From positions 1-38,226 of the forward strand of contig JBAZLL010000010.1 of NCBI GenBank assembly GCA_041650255.1: DNA of 38,226 nt. The letters run 5' to 3'. Both the position numbers and the translations under genes were made by a program. The notes below the pieces were generated by a model that was given only the letters and a program-made list of their open reading frames with translations, was not told where the DNA came from and searched no databases. Position 1 is the first letter of the stretch; each line of letters opens with the position of its first letter. This DNA is from 1-14-0-10-45-29 sp041650255. GTDB lineage: Archaea > Micrarchaeota > Micrarchaeia > Anstonellales > Anstonellaceae. Positions 15,201 through 23,502 of the stretch are shown in pieces.

Positions 15201-16397
15201 GCCGGAGCTTATTTTTCCTATTGCACCCGGAAACATGGCACCAATCATGAAAAGCCCGGTGATTGTTCTGCGTGCATCAGAATTTGCGGCACCCATTATA
15301 GCTTCCTTGCCGCCCAGGGTAAGCCAGGGCATGAAGGCAAGTGGCGGACACATAACTCCTATTGCCGCGCCAGTTGCATACACCCCGAGCTGGGAATGTT
15401 TTTTCGCGCTCACAATCATATTGTAAATTAAATTATTCCCCGCCGCGGAATAAAGCTCGTCAAAATATTTCTCATTTTCTATTTTTTTCATGGCAGTATT
15501 GTAAGTTGTTTTGAAATCATAGAGCAGGGAAATGATACGCTCTTTTTGCTCCGGATCGGTGATTTTTGTGAGGGGAGTAATTGCAAGTTTGCGGGCTTTT
15601 GCCGCCGTTTCAATGCTGTTGATGAGCTCAAGAATTGTACTGTTGTTTGTGGTCTTTTTCATGTCTGTACAGAGCTGTTCTATCGATTCGAGGTAGGCGT
15701 GGGAGCGTACTGCCAAATCATCGGGCAACTCGTACATTTGAACCTTTTGACTGATTTTGTTCTCATGCCATAGTTTTTCGAGCGCGGAATTTGAGGGCTG
15801 GCCGCCTACACCTACATAATCAAGAGTGGAATTTTTGTAAATCGTATCCCCGACAGTGTCGTATTTGTAGCTTCCGGCGGATACGGAAGTTGATTTGGCA
15901 GGGGAATAATGGTAATTGTCCAAAAGATTTGATATGTAGGTTGAGTCGGATGCGAATTTCTCCATGCTTTTCATGAAGAGAAATTGATCAAAAATGGCAT
16001 TTTCAACCGCAGTATAAACAATTTTTGAGCTGTTCACTATTTTCGGGTTCATTTCAAATAATATTTGAAGCTTCTTGTCGGCAGAAGTGAATTGCTCGCT
16101 TTGGGAAAGATAGTTAATCTGACCTGCAAGCGCGTTTGCAATGGAAGGGAGAAGTGTGGAAGATTTGTTTTTTACATTGAGAAGTGAGTATGCGATTTGC
16201 AAATTTTGTATTTTTTGTGGGCAGGAATCGGAGGAATTTTCATAATTTTTGAGAAGACCGGCAAGCGCTATCTCGTCTTTTTTTGTTAGATTGCCGTTGA
16301 GAATTTCGGATATTTTCAAGAAACCAGAACTCGCACTCGCGGGAGAGGAATAATTCCCGGCTTTTTGCGATTGTTCGTCAGGATAATATGCAGGCAT
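12219..16397 (-). CDS. Giant protein with two histidine-kinase-like modules
   Basis: 1,392 residues if started at ATG 16397, chosen because TTTTTTAAT lies 23-31 bases upstream (leaderless layout). An upstream ATG at 16526 would overlap the SAM synthetase gene. Residues 1-340 are helical. About 340-420 are hydrophobic, Gly/Ala-rich (VYATGAAIGVMCPPLAFMPW, GLFMIGAMFPGAIG), possibly membrane helices. A histidine-kinase module follows: H-box HLHDIKN with His632, N-box VVSNASD with Asn822, G1 NDTKTGIP (848-855), F-like LFNPN, and a G2-like STLFGLAMAK ending AMGGDIF (about 893). A second, degenerate module follows: helical MAEELGNIQTYIKL, N-box-like YMINSAIKNS (Asn1230), then VNGENSIS and SFRTAFAVSKVM without proper Gly boxes. 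The first module may phosphorylate itself and the second may be a pseudo-ATPase. No response regulator is nearby. Confidence 0.8.
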   Translation of the reverse strand: MPAYYPDEQSQKAGNYSSPASASSGFLKISEILNGNLTKKDEIALAGLLKNYENSSDSCPQKIQNLQIAYSLLNVKNKSSTLLPSIANALAGQINYLSQSEQFTSADKKLQILFEMNPKIVNSSKIVYTAVENAIFDQFLFMKSMEKFASDSTYISNLLDNYHYSPAKSTSVSAGSYKYDTVGDTIYKNSTLDYVGVGGQPSNSALEKLWHENKISQKVQMYELPDDLAVRSHAYLESIEQLCTDMKKTTNNSTILELINSIETAAKARKLAITPLTKITDPEQKERIISLLYDFKTTYNTAMKKIENEKYFDELYSAAGNNLIYNMIVSAKKHSQLGVYATGAAIGVMCPPLAFMPWLTLGGKEAIMGAANSDARRTITGLFMIGAMFPGAIGKISSGAIAADIGASSVQIVRDAMSTSFTPTDIEALAANSVLLFGIGNSRISKTQFSKGVKDYFTKKLEATEKFAKDYVAKKTAKHAAKREYTNLEKLQNALLQNPNSDVKKAAEKDKDGINSLLYICAQSMNSAQISQFQAYLKSIANSTELGAHNMLAVASKIRNNISPKKSAVPEQNFGVYNPIPNIGKSIGGVAYNPGKIRAYKDGKFVDIDMESSSTLVSSDINMKDIMHKHLHDIKNTVSSLHNICGVVQMTSKEYGETKIADKFEKLDKTSTYFENEITANYRKLLGSDLSKSKTRETISQIRYQMQKSLEFSQNTLMPALKEIYEDLSMNDEIRTYCKNFYDHLETMYSQKILKLSNTLPEGYNGSLYLVSTKKTDPNSIISSSPDFLTSPISLNIIPGPDVYANADAVLLQEAFKNVVSNASDFASSNVEISYYKSRNNLHILVANDTKTGIPESDVLNLFNPNIKKSNSKSKSTLFGLAMAKKSMKAMGGDIFLVDAGRESGKTMFELTIPVWKESAANDKTDSQKEFPKSNWMSAFDKNPNFKYTQYDKLGTLPREKKPISIFQDEIASKYGAPVFGQGIGGKAFSGEKPKFISSPQGYFDRKVEPITSLDMAYIYKLSGIEMTGLLTPILTSMQNVQSLTTTIPKVSEFGLQLSVLNNSSAEVSVQTTNMLRILSDLSTTNNPHIIDILSNPEQGLPIDIPHILDINNKIILGYESTISALKEISSAISSDPSKMADPKMRQVLILSAGMAEELGNIQTYIKLNFAPMVSFASYLSTRQKPNLELLDISDIVYSAMQESHLPGSRSLGHGFNVQTDAGFAYYMINSAIKNSMVNQSKEVTVRVLALNDYIVVRVNGENSISKNEWENAKSKNYNPRSLAENFCDGPSFRTAFAVSKVMDVPFGPLFEPGKNTTSTIEIWFRKATPAQQTNSPPSQVQSNQEIILAPSVEESSQTQIQYRKILYIPNGELNKIYSPYSPKGKNFDKKK

Positions 16398-16512
16398 TGA
16401 GAGGAAGGACTTCAATGAGATTAAAAAACCTAATTGATGCCCGCAGATAAAAGAGACGTTAGATAATTCATCGCCTTGGTGGGTGCAAATTGCTTTGGCG
16501 GGTGCAGATAGA

Positions 16513-17685
16513 TTATACACCTGCATCCTTTGCCAATGCTTTTGCCTTATCAACAAGTTCCCAAGAAAATTCCGGCTCTTCCCTGCCAAAATGCCCATAG
16601 GCGGCAGTCTTTGAATATATTGGGTGGCGAAGCTTGAGGTCCGAAATTATTTGCCCCGGCTTTAGTCGGAAATGTTTTTTTATAAGAGCGACAATTTTCT
16701 CATTTGAGATTTTTGCTGTGCCGTGGGTGTTTACCCAAATTGAGACCGGGTCCGCATGACCGATAACATATCCGAGCTGAACTGTGCATCTTTTTGCCAA
16801 TTTTGCGGAAACGATGTTTTTTGCAATATAGCGGGCCATGTAAGATGCCGAGCGGTCAACTTTTGTCGGGTCTTTGCCGGAGAATGCACCGCCGCCATGA
16901 GGTGCCATTCCGCCATAAGTGTCTGCGATTATTTTGCGCCCGGTGACTCCCGTGTCCGATGCGGGTCCGCCGATTACGAATTTGCCTGTGCCATTCACCA
17001 TTATTTTTGTATCGGATGAATAGTATTTTCCCAAAACAGGCTTAATTGCCAATTCAAGCAAATCTTTTTTTATCATTTCTGCGCTGACGAGTTTTCCATC
17101 TGCGGTTTTTTCATCGTGCTGCTGGGCGATTACAACAATAACCACCTTTTGCGGCACATGCTCATCGGAATATTCGACAGTTATTTGCACTTTGCCGTCC
17201 GGGCGAAGATATGACAATTTGTTTTCTTTTCTTATCTGCGAAATTTTGTATGCGAGCTTGTTTGAAAGAAGAATTGGTAGTGGCATAAGCTCCGGGGTTT
17301 CGTCCGATGCATAGCCGAACATTATTCCCTGGTCTCCGGCGCCGATGTTCTCAAGATTGTCTTCTTTCACACCTTGTGCAATGTCAGGGGATTGGGCATG
17401 AATTCCGACAAGAACTCCCGAGCCGAGATAATCAAATTGGTATTCAGGCTTTGTGTAGCCGATTTGTTTTATTGTGCGCCTCACAATTCCCTGTATGTCC
17501 GCATAGCCTTTGGTAGTAACTTCTCCAGATACTACGATTAGACCTGTCGATACGAGAGTCTCGACCGCAACGTGCGCTTTTGGGTCTTGCGAGATAAGCT
17601 CGTCTAAAATTGCGTCTGAAATTTGGTCGCACACCTTGTCGGGATGACCTTCAGACACTGACTCGGACGTAAAAAGATATGACAT
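16513..17685 (-). CDS. metK: S-adenosylmethionine synthetase, bacterial type
   Basis: 390 residues from ATG 17685, set by AGGTG six bases upstream (a GTG at 17694 lies inside that site). It makes S-adenosylmethionine from methionine and ATP, releasing phosphate and diphosphate. Hallmarks of the bacterial/eukaryotic family are all present: FTSESVSEGHPDKVCDQISD (residues 5-24, with catalytic His14), GAGDQGIMFGYA (115-126), then GGPASDTGVTGRK and GGGAFSGKDPTKVDRSA. Length is normal for that family. Most archaea instead have an unrelated-looking archaeal SAM synthetase, so this gene was probably gained from bacteria at some point. A TATA-like ACTTATAC lies at about 17749-17756. ahcY and a deaminase gene lie just upstream on the same strand. 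Confidence 0.95.
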   Translation of the reverse strand: MSYLFTSESVSEGHPDKVCDQISDAILDELISQDPKAHVAVETLVSTGLIVVSGEVTTKGYADIQGIVRRTIKQIGYTKPEYQFDYLGSGVLVGIHAQSPDIAQGVKEDNLENIGAGDQGIMFGYASDETPELMPLPILLSNKLAYKISQIRKENKLSYLRPDGKVQITVEYSDEHVPQKVVIVVIAQQHDEKTADGKLVSAEMIKKDLLELAIKPVLGKYYSSDTKIMVNGTGKFVIGGPASDTGVTGRKIIADTYGGMAPHGGGAFSGKDPTKVDRSASYMARYIAKNIVSAKLAKRCTVQLGYVIGHADPVSIWVNTHGTAKISNEKIVALIKKHFRLKPGQIISDLKLRHPIYSKTAAYGHFGREEPEFSWELVDKAKALAKDAGV

Positions 17686-17778
17686 TTCATGCACCTTTTG
17701 ATTTGTATTTCTTTTTCATTTCACTACATAAGATTTACTTGATTTGCTCGTATAAGTATTTGATATTATAGAACGGGC

Positions 17779-19071
17779 TCATGTCCCTTCCTTCCATTCA
17801 TTCGCATAGTTTATTTGCTCTTGTGTCGGCGTCTCAAGCGTAATTCCCTGTGTTTTTAGCAAGAGAGTCGCAACCTGCCCGTCAAGCTCGGCGGGAACTT
17901 TTATTACTCCGGGTTTGAGCCTGCTTTTGTTTTTTACCAGATGCTCAACGCAGAGTGCTTGCACCGCAAATGAGCCATCCATTATTTCAATCGGATGACC
18001 TTGCCCCATCGGGCGGGCTAAATTCACAAGCCTGCCTTCGGAGAGAAGCAAAATTGTTTTGCCGCCTTTGAGAGAATATAGCTCAACATTGTCTTTGATT
18101 GTTTTCTTTCCTGTGCTTAATTTTTCAAGAGCAGGGATGTCTATTTCCACGTTAAAGTGCCCCGAGTTGCACAAAATTGCGCCATCTTTCATTTCCAGAA
18201 AATGCTCTTTTCTAATCACATTTTTGTTTCCGGTTGCGGTGATGAAAATGTCTCCTTCTTTTGCGGCTTGCGAATGGCTTAGCACCCGGTACCCATCATA
18301 AAGAGCGCAAAGAGCGCGGTTTTGCCCTGGCTCGTGCGGTCCGAGAATACCTTCCACTTCAACTACAACTACATTCGCTCCAAGCCCGCGCATTCTTGCG
18401 GCTATTCCGCGCCCGCACCAGCCGTAGCCATATACAACTACCGTTTTTCCTGCAAGCAAAATGTTCAAGCCGCGCACGAGTGCGTCGGTCACGCTTTGCG
18501 CGGTTCCGAATTGATTATCAAGCAAATATTTTGAGTGGGCATCATTTACATCCATTATCGGCAATTTGAGCTTGCCCTCTTTTTGCATTGCATTTAATCT
18601 CACAATTCCGGTGGTTGTTTCTTCGCAGCCGCCAATCATTTTTTTCAATAGCTCGGGCTGTTTTTCATGAATGCGCATTGTAAGGTCGTTTCCGTCATCA
18701 ATTATGATGTCCGGTTTTGAGGAAAGCACCTGGTCTATGCACCAATAATATTCTTCGGTGGACTGATTGGACCATGCAAACACTTGCAAATTTTTCGGGT
18801 CGAGAACAGCAAGTGCCGCCGCAACGGAATCATCGGTTGTGTTTGGATTGCATGAAGCGCCATAGACTTTTGCGCCGCCGGCTACAAGTGTTTTTAGCAA
18901 AACTCCAGTCTTTTTCTCAAGATGCAAAGCAATGCCGATTGTGAGCCCTGCAAGGGGTTTTTCTTTTTCAAACCTTTTTCCAATTATCCCAAGAACAGGC
19001 ATATTCAGCTCTGCCCAATTAAGCTCGATTTTCCCGGCGTCTGCTAAAGACAGTATTTTTACTTTGCTCAT
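17779..19071 (-). CDS. ahcY: Adenosylhomocysteinase (S-adenosylhomocysteine hydrolase)
   Basis: 430 residues, the usual length of archaeal and thermophile-type enzymes. It splits S-adenosylhomocysteine to homocysteine and adenosine and uses tightly bound NAD. Motifs in order: YGASCNPNTTDDSVAAAL (about 70-87), IIDDGNDLTMRIHEK, GCEETTTGIVRL, NDAHSKYLLDNQFGTAQS with the catalytic Lys/Asp pair region, the NAD-binding GKTVVVYGYGWCGRGIA, and NSGHFNVEID. All expected residues are present. The gene lies 93 bases before metK and 44 bases after the deaminase gene on the same strand. The adenosine product can be used by the PfkB kinase at 20443 or the deaminase at 19116. Confidence 0.96.
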   Translation of the reverse strand: MSKVKILSLADAGKIELNWAELNMPVLGIIGKRFEKEKPLAGLTIGIALHLEKKTGVLLKTLVAGGAKVYGASCNPNTTDDSVAAALAVLDPKNLQVFAWSNQSTEEYYWCIDQVLSSKPDIIIDDGNDLTMRIHEKQPELLKKMIGGCEETTTGIVRLNAMQKEGKLKLPIMDVNDAHSKYLLDNQFGTAQSVTDALVRGLNILLAGKTVVVYGYGWCGRGIAARMRGLGANVVVVEVEGILGPHEPGQNRALCALYDGYRVLSHSQAAKEGDIFITATGNKNVIRKEHFLEMKDGAILCNSGHFNVEIDIPALEKLSTGKKTIKDNVELYSLKGGKTILLLSEGRLVNLARPMGQGHPIEIMDGSFAVQALCVEHLVKNKSRLKPGVIKVPAELDGQVATLLLKTQGITLETPTQEQINYANEWKEGT

Positions 19072-19115
19072 ACGCAGAATATGAGGTTTGGGCTTTATTT
19101 TGGTTTTGATGCCGC

Positions 19116-20402
19116 CTAATTTAGAGAATCGGATATTTTTTGCGCGTTTTGCATGACTTTTTGCACATCAAATGTGAGTATGTTTTTGTTTTTCATTACC
19201 CATTTCCCGTTTATCATTAAGTCGGAAATGTTTTGCGCACCGGCACAATAGAGGAGCCAGCCCGCGTTGTTTGAGAAAGGAATTAATTCGGGCGAGTCTG
19301 CATTCAGGAATGCGATATCTGCAAGCGCGCCCGGAGCTATTTTGCCAGCATTTATTCCGAGGGCTTTTGCCCCGCCCTCAAGCGCCATAAAAAGATAATC
19401 ATCCGCTTTTGCTGCAGATGGATTTTCAAGATGGTTTTTTTGCAAAAGAGCCGCCATTTTGGCGGTTTCAAACATGTTGAGCGAGTTGTTGCTTGCGGGT
19501 CCGTCGGTTCCCAGGCAGACGTTTGTATGATTTGCAAGATATGTTGTGATTGGGGCAAGCGAGCCGGAGCCCAGTTTCATATTCGCAACCGGGCAGTGAA
19601 CTATGCTTGCGCCGGATTTTTTTATAAGAGAAATATCGGACGGACTGCAGTAGATTGCGTGCGCAAGAACGGAATTTTTTGTGAGACAGCCGGTTTTTGC
19701 AAGAATAGAAATCGGAGTTGAATTGTATTTCTTCTTTACGAATCCGAGTTCGGATTTTGTTTCCGATGCGTGAATGTGCAAAATGCAGTCGTATTTTTTT
19801 GCAAGAAGCGAGCTCTTTTGTAAAAGCTCGTATGAGCAGGTGTTTGGGGCGTGCGGATTTATTGAAGGCGTTAAGAGACCGGAGTTATCAGCTGAAATTT
19901 CTTTTGCGTCTTTTTCGGCCTGCTTTAATTCGGCTTGCCCCTTGCAGGCAAAATCACCCAAGTCAATCATTGAATATCCGAGCGTGGCGCGGATGTTTGC
20001 CTCTTTTGCCGCTTTTGCAACCGAACTCATGTGAAAATAGTGCTCGTTAAAGCAGGTTGTGCCGCTTGCAAACATTTGCGCAATTGAAAGAAGGGTTCCG
20101 GTGTAAATGTCGTTTGCGCCGAGCTTTTTTTCTTTTGGCCACATGTGTTTTGAAAGCCATTCGTGCAGGGGCAAATCATCGCCGTGCCCGCGCAATATTG
20201 ACATTGGAGCGTGAGTGTGGGCATTGATTAGACCGGGCATTACTATTTTTTTTGAGCAGTCTATTTTTTGGGCGGGGCTATGATGTATTTTTGATTTTGA
20301 AACTGCGCAAATTTTGTTATCAACGATTAGAATGTTTCGGCGCTCAAAACGATAAGGCCTGCTCGGGAGAAGAGTTATTGCATTCTCAAGAATGGTTGCC
20401 AT
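19116..20402 (-). CDS. Adenosine-type deaminase of the amidohydrolase family (SAH/MTA/5'-deoxyadenosine deaminase)
   Basis: 428 residues, a metal-dependent amidohydrolase of the MtaD/DadD (COG0402) type. Metal and substrate motifs: PGLINAHTHAPMSILRGHGD (about 56-75), GTTCFNEHYF, HIHASETKSE, HCPVANMKLGSG and GTDGPASNNSLNMFE. Family members deaminate S-adenosylhomocysteine, methylthioadenosine, adenosine or 5'-deoxyadenosine to the inosine forms; in methanogens DadD salvages 5'-deoxyadenosine. The substrate cannot be read from sequence, but the position beside ahcY and metK supports a SAM-derived nucleoside. It starts at ATG 20402 with TTAAATATA 23-30 bases upstream, within a 40-base divergent promoter shared with the PfkB kinase gene. 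Confidence 0.9.
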   Translation of the reverse strand: MATILENAITLLPSRPYRFERRNILIVDNKICAVSKSKIHHSPAQKIDCSKKIVMPGLINAHTHAPMSILRGHGDDLPLHEWLSKHMWPKEKKLGANDIYTGTLLSIAQMFASGTTCFNEHYFHMSSVAKAAKEANIRATLGYSMIDLGDFACKGQAELKQAEKDAKEISADNSGLLTPSINPHAPNTCSYELLQKSSLLAKKYDCILHIHASETKSELGFVKKKYNSTPISILAKTGCLTKNSVLAHAIYCSPSDISLIKKSGASIVHCPVANMKLGSGSLAPITTYLANHTNVCLGTDGPASNNSLNMFETAKMAALLQKNHLENPSAAKADDYLFMALEGGAKALGINAGKIAPGALADIAFLNADSPELIPFSNNAGWLLYCAGAQNISDLMINGKWVMKNKNILTFDVQKVMQNAQKISDSLN

Positions 20403-20442
20403 ATTTATATCAGGGGTATGTGGTATATTTAAGGATGATTAA
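20403..20442. promoter_or_regulatory. 40-bp divergent promoter
   Basis: This short spacer must drive both the deaminase (minus) and the kinase (plus). On minus, TTAAATATACC is 23-33 bases before the ATG. On plus, TTTATATCA or the TATATTTAAGG element is available. The two TATA elements overlap, so the two genes may compete or be controlled together. Confidence 0.55.
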
Positions 20443-21357
20443 ATGAAAGGAACCAAACTTCTTGCATTGGGAACGCCGGTAATGGACATATTTTATGAGG
20501 CGGATTACGCTTTTTTGAAAAAACACAATCTTGAGGCCGGATGCACAAACCATTTGACTGATGAGCAGGTTGCGCAAATTGAAAAGGAGCTTGCACCGAT
20601 TCATGAGGCGGCGGGGGACAACGCAAGAAATGTTTGCGAATCGTATGCAAAAAGCGGCGGGCGCGAATGCGCGTACATGGGAAATGTTGCAAAAGATGAA
20701 ACAGCAAAAAAGATTCGCTCAAATTTGAAAAAAAACAAAATAGGGGATTTGACGGCGAATGTTGACGGAAAAAGCGGCAGAATAATGTGCATCATTACCC
20801 CGGACAAGCAAAGGACTTTCGCGGTTTATTTGGGAGTGGGGGAAAAGAAGGTGGATATTTCCTCTCTTGGGATTGCAGATGTGTTTTTTTGCACAAGCAT
20901 CACGCTTTTTCATCCGGGCGTTGGAGAGAGCGCTTATGAATTTGCAAAAAAATGCAAAGAAAACGGGGGAAAGGTTGCCGTTTCGCTTGAGTCGCAAAAT
21001 TTGCTCAGAGAGAATTTGGATAAAATGAGCATGGTAATTGAGATTGCAAATTATTTGTTTTTGAATGAGGACGAGATGAAAGCGATAGGGTATGATGAAA
21101 AAAATGTCGGAAAGCTTGCAAAAATCGTGTTTTTGAAAAAAGGGGCAGATGGCTCAAGAGTTTATAAAAATGGAAAAGTTTTGGGAGATGCCCCTGCGAT
21201 AAAGGTTGGGAAAGTGGTGGACACCACAGGTGCAGGGGATTTTTATGCAGGTGCGGCTTTGTATGCATTGAGCACGGGGTTGGATGAGATGCGGGCGGCA
21301 AAGGCTGCAAATGAGATGGCGGCGAAAATTATCTCAAAAATTGGCGCCGGGCTATGA
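20443..21357 (+). CDS. PfkB-family kinase, adenosine-kinase-like
   Basis: 304 residues with the PfkB/ribokinase fold. The N-terminal ALGTPVMDIFYEADYAFLKK and the stretch SGRIMCIITPDKQRTFAVYL (about 110-129) resemble bacterial-type adenosine kinases. The C-terminal signature VVDTTGAGDFYAGAALYA (about 257-274) holds the anion hole and catalytic Asp. The usual N-terminal GG-x-x-x-N sugar motif is altered to AAGDNARN, which also occurs in variants of the family. The proposed role is to phosphorylate the adenosine released by the nearby ahcY product to AMP, pulling SAH hydrolysis forward. A different nucleoside or sugar substrate remains possible. It is transcribed divergently from the deaminase-ahcY-metK group. 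Confidence 0.85.
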   Translation: MKGTKLLALGTPVMDIFYEADYAFLKKHNLEAGCTNHLTDEQVAQIEKELAPIHEAAGDNARNVCESYAKSGGRECAYMGNVAKDETAKKIRSNLKKNKIGDLTANVDGKSGRIMCIITPDKQRTFAVYLGVGEKKVDISSLGIADVFFCTSITLFHPGVGESAYEFAKKCKENGGKVAVSLESQNLLRENLDKMSMVIEIANYLFLNEDEMKAIGYDEKNVGKLAKIVFLKKGADGSRVYKNGKVLGDAPAIKVGKVVDTTGAGDFYAGAALYALSTGLDEMRAAKAANEMAAKIISKIGAGL

Positions 21358-21454
21358 ATATAAAGGTTGGAATTGAAAGTAATACAAGTATGAAATAAAT
21401 GTGGCAAGAGCAGATTGTAAAAATTTGAATTGACATAGTAAAGATGTGAAATAA

Positions 21455-22360
21455 ATGAAAGCAGTTGTAACTGGCGGCGCCGGATTTATCGGCTCAAATA
21501 TTGTTGAGAGGCTTGTAAAAGAAGGGCATGAAGTTTATGTTATTGATAATTTGCACACTGGCAGTAGGAAAAATATTGCAGGGCTTGATGTGAAATTTTT
21601 TGAGGCAAATGCCGGCGAGATTGCGAAACTTAAGATGGACGCGCCGGAAGTGATATTTCATCAGGGCATTTATTCTTCATCTCCGATGTATAATGAGGAC
21701 AGGGCGCTGATGGCAAAGGTTGTGTCCGATTTTATTTGTATTCTTGAGTATGCGAAAGAGAATAAATGCAAAGTGGTTTTTGCAGCCACATCTTCAGTGT
21801 ATAATGGGGTTGCACCGCCACATAAAGAGGATGCGCCCGTACCTGTGAAGGACTTTTACACTGAACCAAGACTTATGATGGAGAGAGTGGCGCAACTTTA
21901 CCAGAAAAGATTTGGAGTGCAAGTGATAGGGCTTAGGTATTTTTCAGTATATGGAAAAAACGAGGAAGCAAAAGGAAAGTACGCAAATTTGATTACCCAA
22001 TTCTTGCATGAGATGCACTCGGGAAAGAGCCCGATAATTTATGGAGATGGAAAGCAGAGGCGGGATTTCACTTATGTTGACGATGTGGTGAGTGCAAATC
22101 TTTTGGCTGCAAAATCAAAAATCGGATTTGGGATTTACAATGTCGGCACGGGAAAAAATTATTCGCTAAACGAGCTGATGGAGTTGCTAAACAAAAAGCT
22201 TGGCAAGAAAATAAAGGCGCAATATATTGAGAATAAGGTCAAGGATTATGTTGAAGAAACGCTTGCAGACACAACAAAAGCAAAAAAAGAGCTTGGCTTT
22301 GAGGCAAAGATTTCGCTTGCGGATGGAATTGAGAGATTGATAAAAATGGGAGAGAATTAG
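21455..22360 (+). CDS. NAD-dependent epimerase/dehydratase with Tyr-x3-Arg active site
   Basis: 301 residues, extended short-chain dehydrogenase fold of the UDP-glucose 4-epimerase group. The NAD-binding TGGAGFIGSNIVERL is at residues 6-20 and IDNLHTG at 30-36. Ser residues ATSSVY (111-116) fit the active site. The catalytic Tyr-x3-Lys is replaced by Y135-T-E-P-R139 (FYTEPRLMMER). YGDGKQRRDFTYVDD (about 193-207) is the conserved sugar-nucleotide segment. It probably epimerises or oxidises a nucleotide sugar for surface glycans. It begins the plus-strand sugar region. The 97-base gap before it contains an 11-bp repeat (TGAAATAAATG at 21391 and 21447), the second copy including the start codon. 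Confidence 0.85.
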   Translation: MKAVVTGGAGFIGSNIVERLVKEGHEVYVIDNLHTGSRKNIAGLDVKFFEANAGEIAKLKMDAPEVIFHQGIYSSSPMYNEDRALMAKVVSDFICILEYAKENKCKVVFAATSSVYNGVAPPHKEDAPVPVKDFYTEPRLMMERVAQLYQKRFGVQVIGLRYFSVYGKNEEAKGKYANLITQFLHEMHSGKSPIIYGDGKQRRDFTYVDDVVSANLLAAKSKIGFGIYNVGTGKNYSLNELMELLNKKLGKKIKAQYIENKVKDYVEETLADTTKAKKELGFEAKISLADGIERLIKMGEN

Positions 22361-22423
22361 AAAAATTAGATTTGAAAGACTGATTTAACAAAAAAAATAG
22401 AAACAAAGACTCGAGGAAAAAAC

Positions 22424-23419
22424 ATGCGAATTGGAGATATTGGATTAAGTTCAAAGGTTCCGCTCTTTCTTGCCCCGATGGCAGGATACACGAATATTGC
22501 CATGCGCGAAATGATGGCAAGAATGGGCGCGGATGTAGTATATACAGAGCTTGCATCAGCCGCGGCATTGGCGAGAGAATACAAACTCAAAACAGGAGAG
22601 GCAAAGGCAACTCAAAAACTTATCAGGGCGGGAAATAGCGGCATAACGGGAATACAAATATTTGGTGCGAACAAAGAGGAGATAACGGGCGCGATAAAAT
22701 TTATTGAGGAATGGAGGCAAACGCAGGAATACAAGCCAAGATTTATTGATTTGAATTTGGGTTGCCCGGCAACAAAGGTTTGCACTATCGGGGCGGGCTC
22801 GGAACTTTTGAAAGAGCCAGCAAAGCTTGAACATATCGTGGAATCGGCAGTGCGTTCTTCGGATTTGCCGATAACCGTGAAGATGAGGCTCTTGCCAAGC
22901 ATTGACGAGGGCATAAAGATTGCAAAGATGTTTGAAAAGAAAGGCGTGTCTGCATTGGCGATTCACGGACGCACGCAAAAGCAAAAATTCGGCGGATTTG
23001 CAAACTGGGGAGCAATTAGGCAGATTAAGGAATCTGTAAATATCCCAATCATCGGCAATGGAGATGTTAAAACAGTGCAGAATGCTCAAAGCCTTCTTAG
23101 AATATCAAAATGCGACGGCATTATGGTTGGGCGCGCCGCACTTGAAAATCCGTTTATTTTTCTGCAACTGCGCAATGTGACCACCACTAAAACGCCAAAA
23201 AGTTTTGGCGTATATGACAAACTGGATTATCTTAGAGACTATTTTGCCCTTTGCGAGAAATATGACGTTGCGTTTGTGGAGGCAAAAGAGCTTTCAATAC
23301 AGCTTGTAAGCGGAGTTAGGGGTGCGGCAAGCATCAGAAACAGCATGGTGCGCGCAGAAAGCCATGCGCAATTGTTGAATATTTTTGAACAGGTTGCGGC
23401 GGCGCAAAAGAGAAGATAG
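22424..23419 (+). CDS. dus: tRNA-dihydrouridine synthase
   Basis: 331 residues. It is an FMN enzyme reducing uridine to dihydrouridine in tRNA with NADPH. Motifs: PLFLAPMAGYTNIAMREM (13-30), FIDLNLGCPATKV with catalytic Cys114, GSELLKEP, VKMRL, LAIHGRTQKQKFGGFANW (FMN phosphate), IPIIGNGDV and CDGIMVGRAALENPFIF. Length is typical. A GAGG sequence lies 7 bases before the ATG. It sits between sugar genes with no evident functional link, probably as a housekeeping gene. Confidence 0.95.
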   Translation: MRIGDIGLSSKVPLFLAPMAGYTNIAMREMMARMGADVVYTELASAAALAREYKLKTGEAKATQKLIRAGNSGITGIQIFGANKEEITGAIKFIEEWRQTQEYKPRFIDLNLGCPATKVCTIGAGSELLKEPAKLEHIVESAVRSSDLPITVKMRLLPSIDEGIKIAKMFEKKGVSALAIHGRTQKQKFGGFANWGAIRQIKESVNIPIIGNGDVKTVQNAQSLLRISKCDGIMVGRAALENPFIFLQLRNVTTTKTPKSFGVYDKLDYLRDYFALCEKYDVAFVEAKELSIQLVSGVRGAASIRNSMVRAESHAQLLNIFEQVAAAQKRR

Positions 23420-23502
23420 AGAATAGAACTGCCACCGCGATTGTGTTTAAATTTCGTCCAAGTTTAAAGATTGAAACAACGGTTTGCCCGAAATTGCAGT
23501 TG

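Noticed and set aside
16398..16598. N-terminal extension of the giant kinase-like protein
   Set aside because: It would overlap the end of metK, and no ribosome-binding site or TATA box fits. The ATG at 16397 has a TATA box at the right distance.
17686..17778. SAM riboswitch before metK
   Set aside because: The 93-base spacer is AT-rich without the conserved stems of SAM-I, SAM-II or SAM-III; only a TATA-like element is seen.
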